NCBI GenBank assembly: GCA_018647765.1
Contig: JABGSN010000061.1
Span: forward strand, 1 to 57,499
Source of the DNA: Oceanospirillaceae bacterium
GTDB lineage: Bacteria > Pseudomonadota > Gammaproteobacteria > Pseudomonadales > Balneatricaceae
DNA length: 57,499 nucleotides
Direction of reading: 5' to 3'
A program made the translations under genes and the position numbers. The notes under the pieces are model-generated. The model searched no databases and was not told the DNA's origin. It saw nothing but the letters and a program-made list of their open reading frames with translations. Positions 11,319 to 20,744 of the stretch are shown here, one piece after another; position 1 is the stretch's first letter, and each line of letters starts with the position of its first letter.

Positions 11319-12518
11319 TTAGATCTCAAGCAATATACGCGCGGGGTCTTGCAGCAATTCCTTAATGGTAACTAAGAACTGAACTGCTTCCTTGCCGTCA
11401 ATCATCCGGTGGTCATATGACAAGGCTAAATACATCATTGGACGAATGACCACTTGGCCATTTTCGGCAACCGGTCGGTCTTGGATGGTGTGCATACCCA
11501 AGATCGCCGTTTGTGGTGGGTTCAAGATGGGGGTCGACAACAAAGAGCCGAAAATACCACCGTTAGTAATGGTAAAGGTGCCGCCCTGCATCTCTTCCAT
11601 GGTGAGCTTGCCTTCTTTGGCCTGGGTGGCCAAACCAACGATGCCTTTTTCGATGTCTGCTAAGCTCATAGCTTCTACATCACGCAACACTGGCACAACC
11701 AAACCACGTTCAGTCGAGACAGCAACACTGATGTCTTGATATGCATGGTACACCATGTCATTGCCATCTAATGATGCGTTAACTGCAGGGAAACGTTTTA
11801 GGGCTTCTGCAGCAGCCTTTACAAAGAATGACATAAACCCTAAACGAGTACCGTTGTGGGCTTTTTCAAACTGTGCCTTGTACTGCTTACGCAAGGCCAT
11901 AATCGGTGACATATCCACTTCGTTGTAGGTGGTCAACATGGCGGCATCATTTTGCGCCGACACCAACCGTTTAGCGATGGTAGAGCGCATACGAGTCATA
12001 GGCACACGACGCGAGGTACGGTGCGCTGGACCAGTTGAGGCCTCTACGCTCTGCGTAGGCGCAGTTGCTGCCGCAGGAGTAGCCGCTGAATCTTTCAAAT
12101 AGTTCAACACGTCTTCTTTTAATAACCGGCCATCTTTGCCAGTGCCGGTGATTTGGCTGGCATTGAGGTTGTTTTCATGAAGCAATTTACGTACTGCTGG
12201 ACCGCTCACATCAGACTGATCAGCGGCAGACGTTGGCGCTTCTTCGACGGGTGCAGGTGAAGAGGCTGCCGTACCGGCGGCCCCGGCACTAAAACGAGCA
12301 ATTAATTGGTTGCTCAATACCGTACTGCCTTCTGGCATCACAATTTCTTCTAAACTGCCATCGGCAGGCGCAACCACTTCCATCACCACCTTGTCGGTTT
12401 CGATATCAACAATGAGTTCGTCGCGGGTACAGGCCTCACCTGGCTGCTTGTGCCACGTAGCAATAGTGCCATCAGCCACAGACTCAGGAAAAGATGGGGC
12501 TTTAATTTCAATAGACAT
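11319..12518 (-). CDS. sucB: 2-oxoglutarate dehydrogenase E2, dihydrolipoyl succinyltransferase
   Basis: The core subunit of the OGDH complex, 399 aa. The domains in order are: a lipoyl domain with the lipoylated lysine in [11 protein letters not shown] (about residue 43); an Ala/Pro/Thr-rich linker; an E3-binding domain ([19 protein letters not shown], about 105-140); a second linker; and the catalytic domain ending with the [14 protein letters not shown] active-site motif. It lies 50 bp after sucA and 63 bp before lpd. Confidence 0.98.
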   Translation of the reverse strand: MSIEIKAPSFPESVADGTIATWHKQPGEACTRDELIVDIETDKVVMEVVAPADGSLEEIVMPEGSTVLSNQLIARFSAGAAGTAASSPAPVEEAPTSAADQSDVSGPAVRKLLHENNLNASQITGTGKDGRLLKEDVLNYLKDSAATPAAATAPTQSVEASTGPAHRTSRRVPMTRMRSTIAKRLVSAQNDAAMLTTYNEVDMSPIMALRKQYKAQFEKAHNGTRLGFMSFFVKAAAEALKRFPAVNASLDGNDMVYHAYQDISVAVSTERGLVVPVLRDVEAMSLADIEKGIVGLATQAKEGKLTMEEMQGGTFTITNGGIFGSLLSTPILNPPQTAILGMHTIQDRPVAENGQVVIRPMMYLALSYDHRMIDGKEAVQFLVTIKELLQDPARILLEI

Positions 12519-12568
12519 GGTTTATCTCTTCGCTCTAATGATAATGTGGGTATAGTCATTCAACCCAT

Positions 12569-15406
12569 TCATGATTCTAAACCCAAGGCTTGGGCCACTA
12601 AGTGATTCTGTTCTTCAAGGTGCACGGACATATAGCCACATGCAGGTGCTGCCGATGCGGTTCTTGATGCCACGATTAAGTCCAACTGTGGTTTAACCTT
12701 GTGAATCACCTTACGCATATGATGCTGACTACAGTACCAAGCACCTTGGTTAAGTGGTTCTTCTTGGCACCAAACAGTCAGTTCCAAATTCGGATACTGC
12801 GCTAGGACTTCTTCCAAGCGCTGCTCTGGGAACGGATACAGTTGCTCAATACGCACGATGGCAACATGATCTAGCTTGCCTAGGCGACGCTGCTCCAACA
12901 AGTCGTAATAAACTTTACCAGCGGTTAGCACCAAGCGCTTAACGTCGGCTTTACTGTGATCATCAATTTCGCCGATCACTGTTTGGAAGGCGCCTTCGGA
13001 CAAGTCTTCTAAACTAGACACTGCCATTTTATGACGTAACAAACTCTTAGGCGTCATCACGATCAGGGGCTTACGCATGGGGCGAATGGCCTGTCGACGT
13101 AACAAGTGGAATATTTGTGACGGCGTGGTGGGCACACAAACTTGAATATTATGTTCAGCACACAACTGTAAGTAGCGCTCTAGGCGTGCAGAGGAGTGTT
13201 CTGGGCCTTGGCCTTCGTAGCCATGGGGCAACAACATGGTAAGGCCACACATACGGCCCCACTTATGTTCGCCACTGGTAATAAACTGATCGATCACCAC
13301 TTGGGCACCGTTCGCAAAATCACCAAACTGCGCTTCCCAAATAACTAAACCTTCAGGAGCAGTCGAGGCATAACCGTATTCAAAGGCGAGCACGGCTTCT
13401 TCGGACAATAAGGAATCAAAGATAGTAAATTCGGGTTGCTCATCAGACAAATTACGCAGGGGGACATAGGCACCACTACCCTTTTGATCATGCAGCACTG
13501 CATGGCGATGGGAGAAGGTACCGCGACCAACATCCTGGCCCGTTAAACGGATCGGATAACCTTCTTCTACCAATGATGCGTAAGCCATCACTTCGGCAAA
13601 ACCCCAGTTAATTTCTGCTGCACCAATAGCCATCTTCATACGATCATCAAGAATCTTTTTAACTTGTCGCTGCACCACAAAACCAGAGGGCACCTGATCA
13701 AGGCGCTGACCAAGATCTTTAAGCACTTCACTGGCAACACGCGTATCCCCTGCAGCAGTCCATTCGTGACCTAGGTAGGGTTTCCAATCGACAAACGAAC
13801 TCACGTCAGGCACGGTGACGAGTGCCTTAGCCACATGCTGGCCGTTGTCTAACGCATCTCTATAGTCGTTTTGAAAAGCAGAGATATCTGCGGCGCTAAG
13901 TATGCCCTCCGAAACCAATTGCTGACCATATAGGGTTGCCACCGTTTTGCGCGCTTTGATGGCGTTATACATGAGCGGCTGAGTCCCCGAAGGTTCATCG
14001 GCTTCGTTGTGACCACGACGTCGGTAACACACTAAATCAATGACCACGTCGCGTTTAAATTCATTGCGGTAATCAAGCGCCAATTCAGACACAAAGGCTA
14101 CTGCGTCAGGATCATCACCGTTAACGTGGAAGATCGGTGCGTCAATAAATTTAGCCACATCAGTACAATACGGCGTTGAGCGAGCGTCTTCTTTCTTGCT
14201 GGTGGTGAAACCCACTTGGTTGTTAATGACAATATGGATGGTACCGCCGGTCTTATAGGCACGGGTTTGAGACATTTGTAACGTCTCCATAACCACACCC
14301 TGGCCTGCAAACGCTGCATCACCATGTAAACAAATAGGCAGAACTGTGTCGCCTTCAGTGTCTTTACGTCGATCTTGACGCGCACGTACAGAGCCTTCAG
14401 CAACGGGGTTGGCAATTTCTAAGTGCGACGGGTTAAAGGCCAAAGCCATGTGCACTTCGCCACCCGGGGTATTGACGTTGGTAGAAAAACCTTGATGGTA
14501 CTTTACATCGCCCGACGTATTAAGCGGACGTTTGCCCTCAAACTCCTCAAACAAGTCGACTGGATTTTTACCAAAGATATTAATTAATACATTAAGGCGG
14601 CCACGATGAGCCATACCGATTACAATTTCTTTGGCGTTGTTACTACCCGAGCGCTGGATAATGTTATCCAGCATAGGAATGAGTGTTTCACCACCTTCTA
14701 GACCAAAACGTTTGGCGCCTGCAAACCGAGAACCGAGGTATTTTTCTAGGCCCTCTGCCGCAATTAAGCGCTCAAAGATATGAGTACGCTTTTCAGCGGA
14801 GTGTTTAGGGTGGCTACGAACCGACTCTACACGTTGACGAATCCACAACTTTTCGTCGGTATTAACGATGTGGCTGTATTCACAACCGACTGTTGAGCAG
14901 TAAGTCTCTTCAAGCCCAGCGATAATCTCGGACAAAGGCATTTCGTCTTTGCCTAAGTATGATGCGCCCACTTGAAACACGGTGTCTAAGTCGGCGGCTG
15001 ATAGCTCGTGGAAATGTAAATCGAGTGTCGGTACCACTTCTTTAGGCTTAAGTTCTAACGGGTCTAAACTTGCGACTTGATGGCCATGGACACGGTAGGC
15101 GTTAATTAAGCGCACCACTCGCACTTGCTTACGCTCATGATCGCTACTTAAACTCGCGGTTTGAACAGGGTGAGACTTGCTTTGATTCTTGCCTAAAAGA
15201 ACAAAGTGCTCTTTTATGGTTGAATGAGGCACATCGCCAGCGATGGCGTCAGGAATGCGCGGCAATTGATCAAACTCTTGTCGCCATTGTTCAGGTACCG
15301 CATTGGGATCACGCAAATAGGTTTCGTACATTTCTTCCATGTACGCAAAGTTTCCATCAGAAAAGTGAGACTCGCGCCTCTGCAGCTCCATCATGCTGTC
15401 TTGCAT
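12569..15406 (-). CDS. sucA: 2-oxoglutarate dehydrogenase E1
   Basis: The thiamine-diphosphate-dependent decarboxylase of the OGDH complex, 945 aa from this start. I chose the ATG at 15406 because the sequence from MQDSMMELQ matches the usual SucA N-terminus and a GGTGA ribosome-binding site lies 7 bp upstream. The frame extends 15 codons further to a weak TTG at 15451. Conserved features include the GMAHRGRLNVL motif, the thiamine-site GDAAFAGQGV segment, and the C-terminal HGYEGQGPEHSSARLERYLQL region. Confidence 0.97.
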   Translation of the reverse strand: MQDSMMELQRRESHFSDGNFAYMEEMYETYLRDPNAVPEQWRQEFDQLPRIPDAIAGDVPHSTIKEHFVLLGKNQSKSHPVQTASLSSDHERKQVRVVRLINAYRVHGHQVASLDPLELKPKEVVPTLDLHFHELSAADLDTVFQVGASYLGKDEMPLSEIIAGLEETYCSTVGCEYSHIVNTDEKLWIRQRVESVRSHPKHSAEKRTHIFERLIAAEGLEKYLGSRFAGAKRFGLEGGETLIPMLDNIIQRSGSNNAKEIVIGMAHRGRLNVLINIFGKNPVDLFEEFEGKRPLNTSGDVKYHQGFSTNVNTPGGEVHMALAFNPSHLEIANPVAEGSVRARQDRRKDTEGDTVLPICLHGDAAFAGQGVVMETLQMSQTRAYKTGGTIHIVINNQVGFTTSKKEDARSTPYCTDVAKFIDAPIFHVNGDDPDAVAFVSELALDYRNEFKRDVVIDLVCYRRRGHNEADEPSGTQPLMYNAIKARKTVATLYGQQLVSEGILSAADISAFQNDYRDALDNGQHVAKALVTVPDVSSFVDWKPYLGHEWTAAGDTRVASEVLKDLGQRLDQVPSGFVVQRQVKKILDDRMKMAIGAAEINWGFAEVMAYASLVEEGYPIRLTGQDVGRGTFSHRHAVLHDQKGSGAYVPLRNLSDEQPEFTIFDSLLSEEAVLAFEYGYASTAPEGLVIWEAQFGDFANGAQVVIDQFITSGEHKWGRMCGLTMLLPHGYEGQGPEHSSARLERYLQLCAEHNIQVCVPTTPSQIFHLLRRQAIRPMRKPLIVMTPKSLLRHKMAVSSLEDLSEGAFQTVIGEIDDHSKADVKRLVLTAGKVYYDLLEQRRLGKLDHVAIVRIEQLYPFPEQRLEEVLAQYPNLELTVWCQEEPLNQGAWYCSQHHMRKVIHKVKPQLDLIVASRTASAAPACGYMSVHLEEQNHLVAQALGLES

Positions 15407-15459
15407 TTTGGTATCACCAAATAATCTTTGTTTGTGGTCAAACTTAACCAAACGCGTCC

Positions 15460-15465
15460 ATTATA
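15460..15465 (-). promoter_or_regulatory. Possible -10 box of a sucA promoter
   Basis: TATAAT on the minus strand, about 54 bp before the sucA ATG, in the 162-bp gap after sdhB. No convincing -35 is visible. If used, it would let sucAB-lpd-sucCD be transcribed separately from sdhCDAB. Confidence 0.35.
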
Positions 15466-15519
15466 ACCCGCTACGCGTCACAGGGTTAAGCAATAAAACT
15501 AATTATATATACAAATGCC

Positions 15520-15554
15520 TGAGTTAGAGCACCATTCAACGAAGCCCTAACTCA
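15520..15554. other. Hairpin between sdhB and sucA
   Basis: An 11-bp inverted repeat (TGAGTTAGAGC with GCCCTAACTCA, one wobble position) with a loop of about 13 nt. The minus-strand continuation is AT-rich but has no clean T-run, so this could be an attenuator or partial terminator that lowers readthrough from sdh into suc. Confidence 0.5.
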
Positions 15555-15568
15555 AGCGCAGGTATCAA

Positions 15569-16273
15569 CTAGGTTGCTCGTGTTAACAACATATTACGGA
15601 TATGACCAATGGCTTTGGTTGGGTTTAAGCCTTTCGGGCATACGGTGACACAGTTCATGATACCGTGGCAACGGAATACACTAAACGGATCATCCAAATC
15701 GGCCAAACGTTCTTCGGTTGCAGTATCGCGGCTGTCTGCTAAAAAGCGATACGCCTGCAACAAACCAGATGGGCCGATAAACTTATCCGGGTTCCACCAA
15801 AACGAAGGACACGCTGTAGAACAACAGGCACACAAGATACACTCGTATAGACCATCAAGCTTTTCACGCTCTTCAGGCGACTGCAAACGCTCAATGGCGG
15901 GTGCAGGGGTATCGTTCAACAAGAACGGCTTAACCTTTTCGTATTGCTTGTAGAACTGATCCATGTCGATAACTAAGTCACGGATAACCGGCAATGCAGG
16001 TAACGGACGCAAAATCAGCTTGTTGTTTTTTACACACGCAGATAGCGGCGTAATACAAGCCAAACCGTTAACGCCATTAATGTTCATACCGTCGGAACCA
16101 CACACACCCTCTCGGCATGAACGACGATAGGCCAAGCCACTGTCTTGAACCTTAAGCATGTTCAACACGTCCAACACCATCAAGTCTTTACCACCGGTAT
16201 CGACTTGAAAGTCTTGCATGTATGGTTTTTTGTCTAGCTCTGGGTGATAGCGATAAACACTTACTGTTAACAT
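15569..16273 (-). CDS. sdhB: Succinate dehydrogenase iron-sulfur subunit
   Basis: A 234-aa subunit that passes electrons from SdhA flavin to ubiquinone. The [2Fe-2S] ligands lie in the SCREGVCGSDGMNINGVNGLAC region. The C-terminal ferredoxin domain has CILCACCSTACPSFWW and CHGIMNCVTVCPKGLNP cysteine groups for the [4Fe-4S] and [3Fe-4S] clusters. AAGGAG precedes the start. It is the last gene of sdhCDAB, 11 bp after sdhA. Confidence 0.98.
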   Translation of the reverse strand: MLTVSVYRYHPELDKKPYMQDFQVDTGGKDLMVLDVLNMLKVQDSGLAYRRSCREGVCGSDGMNINGVNGLACITPLSACVKNNKLILRPLPALPVIRDLVIDMDQFYKQYEKVKPFLLNDTPAPAIERLQSPEEREKLDGLYECILCACCSTACPSFWWNPDKFIGPSGLLQAYRFLADSRDTATEERLADLDDPFSVFRCHGIMNCVTVCPKGLNPTKAIGHIRNMLLTRAT

Positions 16274-16284
16274 GTCACTACTCC

Positions 16285-18060
16285 TTAATAAGTACGAATT
16301 TTAGGTGGGAAAGCGTCAACGGTCTTAGGTGAAAAGTTCACCTCGCGCTTACCAATTCGCTCTTCTGTTGGGTAGTACACAGAATGCTTCAACCAGTTTT
16401 CGTCATCACGCTCAGTAAAGTCATTACGCGCATGCGCACCTCGACTTTCCTTACGTTCTTCTGCGGCGATCGCCGTAGCAAACGCCACTTCAAATAAGTT
16501 TTGCAGCTCTAGCGCTTCGATACGGTCGGTATTAAAGGCACCGGTTTTATCTTTCAGGTATAAATTATTGACCTTGAGACGAAGCTCACGCAACAAAACC
16601 AAGCCCTTTTGCATGCTCTCGCCTTCGCGGAACACACCAAAATAAAGTTGCATTGTTTTCTGAAGTTCTTCACGCACATCAGAAATATTTTCGCCTGATT
16701 CAGATGTGTTCAAGGCAGTCAACCGCGCCATAGCGGCATCTAAGTTGGCCTGAGTAGCCGACTCAACCTGATAACCTTCGCGCATTGATTTTTCAATTTG
16801 AATACCCGCTGCACGTCCAAATACAACCAAGTCTAGCAATGAGTTACCACCCAAACGGTTGGCACCATGCACCGACACACAAGCCACTTCGCCACAGGCA
16901 TATAAGCCGTCAATAACGCGAGTTTCTGTTTCCGATTCTGGATACAGCACCTGACCGCCAATGTTCGTCGGCAAACCACCCATCATATAGTGACAGGTTG
17001 GTACTACAGGCACGGGTTCAAATACTGGATCGGCGTGCGCAAAGGTACGCGATAGTTCACAGATACCTGGCAAGCGGCTTTCCAACACTTCTTCACCGAG
17101 GTGATCGAGCTTAAGGAATACGTGATCGCCATTTTCACCACAGCCACGACCCTCAAGGATTTCCATAACCATGGAACGGGCAACAACGTCACGACCGGCA
17201 AGGTCTTTAGCATTTGGGGCATAACGCTCCATAAAGCGTTCGCCATCCTTATTAATAAGATAACCACCCTCACCACGGCAACCTTCGGTTACCAACACGC
17301 CTGCGCCGGCAATACCGGTAGGATGGAACTGCCACATTTCCATGTCTTGCACGGGCAGACCCATGCGCAAACCCATACCCACGCCGTCGCCTGTGTTAAT
17401 CAGGGCGTTAGTGGTCGATTGGAAAATACGGCCTGCGCCGCCGGTGGCTAACACCGTGGCTTTAGCTTCGATATAAACAGTTTCACCAGACTCGATACAA
17501 ATAGCAATGACACCAACAATGGCCCCATCATCATTTTGCACCATATCTACAGCAAACCATTCATTTAAAAATGTGGTTCCGCCTTTCAAGTTGCCCTGAT
17601 ACAAGGCGTGTAGCAAGGCGTGGCCAGTACGATCAGCTGCGGCACAGGTGCGTGCAGCTTGCCCACCTTCACCAAAATTCTTTGACTGACCGCCAAATGG
17701 ACGCTGGTAAATGCGGCCTTCTTCAGTGCGTGAAAACGGCAAACCCATATGGTCAAGCTCGAACACGGCTTGCGGGCCTACACTACACATGTACTCAATG
17801 GCGTCTTGGTCGCCAATATAGTCCGAACCTTTAACAGTATCGTACATGTGCCAGCGCCAATCATCATTGGGATCATTACTAGCGATAGCACAAGTGATAC
17901 CACCTTGCGCCGATACCGTATGCGAACGGGTAGGAAATACTTTAGTAATACAGGCTGTTTTTAAACCTGATTCGGTCAGCTGCAATGCGGCACGCATGCC
18001 TGCACCGCCACCACCAATTACAATGGCTTCATAAGACATTTTACGTAACGTGTTAGACAT
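16285..18060 (-). CDS. sdhA: Succinate dehydrogenase flavoprotein subunit
   Basis: A 591-aa subunit that oxidises succinate to fumarate with covalently bound FAD. It has the FAD-binding [14 protein letters not shown] motif, the flavinylated histidine in [11 protein letters not shown], and the active-site region [21 protein letters not shown]. The C-terminal [14 protein letters not shown] segment is as expected. It lies 3 bp after sdhD. Confidence 0.98.
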   Translation of the reverse strand: MSNTLRKMSYEAIVIGGGGAGMRAALQLTESGLKTACITKVFPTRSHTVSAQGGITCAIASNDPNDDWRWHMYDTVKGSDYIGDQDAIEYMCSVGPQAVFELDHMGLPFSRTEEGRIYQRPFGGQSKNFGEGGQAARTCAAADRTGHALLHALYQGNLKGGTTFLNEWFAVDMVQNDDGAIVGVIAICIESGETVYIEAKATVLATGGAGRIFQSTTNALINTGDGVGMGLRMGLPVQDMEMWQFHPTGIAGAGVLVTEGCRGEGGYLINKDGERFMERYAPNAKDLAGRDVVARSMVMEILEGRGCGENGDHVFLKLDHLGEEVLESRLPGICELSRTFAHADPVFEPVPVVPTCHYMMGGLPTNIGGQVLYPESETETRVIDGLYACGEVACVSVHGANRLGGNSLLDLVVFGRAAGIQIEKSMREGYQVESATQANLDAAMARLTALNTSESGENISDVREELQKTMQLYFGVFREGESMQKGLVLLRELRLKVNNLYLKDKTGAFNTDRIEALELQNLFEVAFATAIAAEERKESRGAHARNDFTERDDENWLKHSVYYPTEERIGKREVNFSPKTVDAFPPKIRTY

Positions 18061-18063
18061 GAC

Positions 18064-18417
18064 TTATAGACCCCATAACAACTGAACACCCCAAACGGTA
18101 TAGACGAACATTAATACGCCGATCACCATTTGAAATACAAAACGAAATACAAACGGTTTGATGTAATCGGTAGACACCGACCACAAACCAATCCAACAAT
18201 GAGCACCTAAAGACAATAGCGCCATCAAGCTAAAAATGCGCATACTGGTCATGCCGAACAAGGCATCCCATTGGGCATAATCTAGCTGCGGATTAAGCAG
18301 CAAATAAACCACCATAAACACAGAATAAAGTGCCAACACTACTGCGCTGATCCGCTGCAATAGCCAGTCGTACAAACCGCTACGACCAAAATTAGTAATT
18401 GTAGTTACCATACCCAA
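18064..18417 (-). CDS. sdhD: Succinate dehydrogenase membrane anchor subunit SdhD
   Basis: A 117-aa membrane anchor with three predicted transmembrane helices. The GAHCWIGLWSVSTDYIKP segment aligns with the E. coli SdhD heme-ligand histidine region (HAWIGMWQVLTDYVKP). Two starts are possible, 18417 and 18411; both overlap the end of sdhC. Confidence 0.93.
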   Translation of the reverse strand: MGMVTTITNFGRSGLYDWLLQRISAVVLALYSVFMVVYLLLNPQLDYAQWDALFGMTSMRIFSLMALLSLGAHCWIGLWSVSTDYIKPFVFRFVFQMVIGVLMFVYTVWGVQLLWGL

Positions 18418-18782
18418 ACTCCTGCTAACACAGCCAATATAAGGGTAAGACCAACTACCATCTTGGCGGCGTTATTGGCAGAATCGAGCTCTTCACCAAC
18501 ACCAACGTCCATGATCAGGTGCTTCATACCGGCACTAAAGTGAAACCCGAGTGAGGTCAACAGGCCCCACGTAATAAACTGGGCGACGAAACTGGTTTGC
18601 AAGGCATCTTGGGCAGACGCAAAACCTGCGGCACCACTCAAGGACGTATCAAACAAACAGAAAAGGAAAACAAGGCCAACAAACAACACCACACCAGAAA
18701 TACGATGGCATATAGATACCATAGCAATAAGTGGATGTTTGAATGTGCCTAAATCAAGATTAACGGGTCTTTTATCGCTCAC
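18405..18782 (-). CDS. sdhC: Succinate dehydrogenase cytochrome b556 subunit SdhC
   Basis: A membrane anchor with three hydrophobic helices, an ICHRISG quinone-site motif and the heme-ligand histidine in GFHFSAGMKHLIMD. I place the start at the GTG at 18782, giving SDKRPVNLDL as the N-terminus, which is the family's usual beginning, with AGG upstream. The open frame extends 16 codons further to another GTG at 18830 without a ribosome-binding site. First gene of sdhCDAB. Confidence 0.93.
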   Translation of the reverse strand: MSDKRPVNLDLGTFKHPLIAMVSICHRISGVVLFVGLVFLFCLFDTSLSGAAGFASAQDALQTSFVAQFITWGLLTSLGFHFSAGMKHLIMDVGVGEELDSANNAAKMVVGLTLILAVLAGVWVW

Positions 18783-18877
18783 GGCTACCTGCTCTTGGCT
18801 GAAATTAGGGTTAACTAAAGATACAATCACTACGTTAAATCGACACCCACTTAGCTGTAAGCGTCACGTAGGGCGCA

Positions 18878-18906
18878 AGTATAGTGATTTGAAGGACAGA
18901 AAACAA
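18878..18906 (-). promoter_or_regulatory. Predicted sigma-70 promoter of sdhCDAB
   Basis: On the minus strand a TTGTTT -35 (18901-18906) and a TATACT -10 (18878-18883) are separated by exactly 17 bp. They lie about 95 bp upstream of the sdhC GTG. Confidence 0.65.
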
Positions 18907-19259
18907 CGCAACCTTTAGTCGTATACCAAATATTTTATGGTGCTAAAGATGACCCTAAAGCCAAGCGGCAAGGGATTATCCGGCAGCTCTTACAATCAAT
19001 AACCCTTTACAATACGTCTCAACAAGAGGATCATATAACCCTAGCTTTGTAGCAACAACCTTCTATATCACCAGTACTTATAATTACAATCACTATGCCG
19101 AATCACCTCTAAGCCCTAACTAAGGTAAGATAGGCTCCAGTTTTTGGAGGCGTACGACTTTCGTCCGCTGTTTTTTGTTTGGTACTGACGCTATAGTAGC
19201 CCCCGTTATTTGGTACTAACCCAACCAATACTCCAATTCAACCTTTTAGGAGCCACGAA
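18907..19259. other. Long sdhC-gltA divergent control region
   Basis: About 350 bp with no credible gene. Short ATG frames here are under 20 codons and lack ribosome-binding sites. It holds the gltA leader, a possible gltA -10 (TATAGT, 19192-19197) and a TTTGGTACT direct repeat at 19178-19186 and 19209-19217. Divergent sdh and gltA transcription suggests shared regulation of TCA-cycle genes, but no known operator was recognised. Confidence 0.5.
19178..19217 (+). repeat. Direct repeat TTTGGTACT flanking the gltA -10 box
   Basis: Two exact 9-bp copies are 31 bp apart, about three helical turns, on either side of the putative TATAGT -10. This is compatible with a regulator binding one DNA face. 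No factor is assigned. Confidence 0.4.
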
Positions 19260-20537
19260 ATGTCCGACAGAAAAGCCACTCTTCACGTAGAAGGTATGGA
19301 CCCCATTGAACTGCCCATTTATTCTGGCAGCACCGGCCCCGATGTTATCGATGTACGCCAACTAGTAAGCAAAGGCCTATTTACCTACGACCCAGGATTT
19401 GTGTCGACAGCGTCATGCGAATCCAAAATCACCTATATCGACGGCGATAACGGCATTTTATTACATCGCGGTTATGCCATAGAAGATTTGGCTGCTAACT
19501 CCAACTACCTTGAAACTTGCTACCTATTGGTACATGGTGATCTGCCATCCGCCGAGCAGTTACAAGAATTTACCGCTAACATCACCAACAACACCATGGT
19601 GCATGAACAGCTAATGCACTTTTTCAATGGCTTCCGTCGTGACGCACACCCAATGGCCATCATGTGTGGCGTTGTTGGTGCCCTGTCGTCTTTTTACCAC
19701 GACAAACTAGACAACTCGAACTCAGATCACCGCGAAAAAGCCATTCACCGCTTGATTGCAAAAATGCCGACCTTGGCAGCAATGTGTTACAAGTACTCTA
19801 TCGGCCAGCCGTTTATCTATCCCCGCGATGATTTAAACTACGCCGAAAATTTCTTACACATGATGTTTGGTACACCTACAGCTGAAAGCAACATCGACCC
19901 TGTCTTGGCCCGCGCCATGGACAAAATTTTTATGTTACACGCCGACCACGAGCAAAACGCGTCAACCTCTACCGTTCGTTTGGCAGGCTCTTCGGGCGCC
20001 AATCCATTTGCGTGTATCGCTTCAGGCATTGCCGCCCTATGGGGCCCCGCCCATGGTGGCGCAAACGAAGCCGTACTAGACATGTTAGAAGAAATTGGTG
20101 ACGTATCAAACATCGATGCCTTCGTTGCTAAAGCGAAAGACAAAAACGATCCATTCCGCCTTATGGGCTTTGGTCACCGGGTTTACAAAAACTTTGACCC
20201 CCGCGCCACAGTAATGCGCGAAACCTGCGACGAAGTACTAGAGCTACTAGGCGTAGAAAACGACCCATTACTTCAAATAGCTAAGCGTCTAGAGCAAATT
20301 GCCTTAGAAGATGAGTACTTTATTCAGCGTAAACTTTACCCTAACGTCGACTTCTACTCTGGCATTATTCTCAAAGCTATCGGCATTCCAACATCTATGT
20401 TTACGGTGATTTTTGCCCTAGCACGTACGGTCGGTTGGATTTCCCATTGGCACGAAATGCTTAACAGCTCTTACCGTATCGGCCGTCCTCGTCAGCTATA
20501 TACAGGTGAGCCTCAGCGCCCATACACTACCAAGTAG
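19260..20537 (+). CDS. gltA: Citrate synthase
   Basis: Condenses oxaloacetate and acetyl-CoA. The 425-aa length fits type II (NADH-sensitive) enzymes. Conserved parts include the N-terminal domain typical of GltA, the [21 protein letters not shown] and [14 protein letters not shown] active-site region (His), and the [15 protein letters not shown] loop with its catalytic His. The catalytic Asp is in the YPNVDFYSG segment. AGGAG is 9 bp before the ATG. It diverges from sdhC. Confidence 0.98.
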   Translation: MSDRKATLHVEGMDPIELPIYSGSTGPDVIDVRQLVSKGLFTYDPGFVSTASCESKITYIDGDNGILLHRGYAIEDLAANSNYLETCYLLVHGDLPSAEQLQEFTANITNNTMVHEQLMHFFNGFRRDAHPMAIMCGVVGALSSFYHDKLDNSNSDHREKAIHRLIAKMPTLAAMCYKYSIGQPFIYPRDDLNYAENFLHMMFGTPTAESNIDPVLARAMDKIFMLHADHEQNASTSTVRLAGSSGANPFACIASGIAALWGPAHGGANEAVLDMLEEIGDVSNIDAFVAKAKDKNDPFRLMGFGHRVYKNFDPRATVMRETCDEVLELLGVENDPLLQIAKRLEQIALEDEYFIQRKLYPNVDFYSGIILKAIGIPTSMFTVIFALARTVGWISHWHEMLNSSYRIGRPRQLYTGEPQRPYTTK

Positions 20538-20558
20538 CCTTCATCACTTGGTCACTTT

Positions 20559-20583
20559 AAAACCACCTTCGGGTGGTTTTTTT
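20559..20583 (+). terminator. Rho-independent terminator of gltA
   Basis: AAAACCACC and GGTGGTTTT form a 9-bp stem with a TTCG loop, followed by further Ts. Confidence 0.93.
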
Positions 20584-20603
20584 ATGCCTGCTTATTGCCC
20601 AAC

Positions 20604-20619
20604 TGGCACACTCTTTGCA
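20604..20619 (+). promoter_or_regulatory. Sigma-54 (RpoN) promoter upstream of amtB
   Basis: TGGCACACTCTTTGCA matches the RpoN consensus TGGCAC-N5-TTGCA, with exactly 10 nt between the invariant GG and GC. Transcription would start near 20630, about 115 bp before amtB. Nitrogen-limited, NtrC-activated transcription of amtB is well known in the family. Confidence 0.75.
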
Positions 20620-20695
20620 GTAATAAAAGTAGCTGCTTACTCATGGCTAATGGGCTCCTTTACGCACCATTAACTGTCAGCCAAGCCGCTCCAAC

Positions 20696-20710
20696 GCACC
20701 ATTAGAGTGC
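20696..20710 (+). promoter_or_regulatory. NtrC-like site GCAC-N7-GTGC
   Basis: The GCAC and GTGC half-sites have the 7-bp spacing of the NtrC consensus. A half-match with the same GCACCATTA start is at 20664. The site is downstream of the predicted RpoN promoter, which is unusual for an enhancer. Confidence 0.4.
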
Positions 20711-20744
20711 ATACTAATAAAGCCAGCCACATCGAGGAGTTACC

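Noticed and set aside
20651-20666. Second sigma-54-like TGGGCTCCTTTACGCA before amtB
   Set aside because: It has GG-N10-GC spacing but poor flanks compared with the match at 20604.
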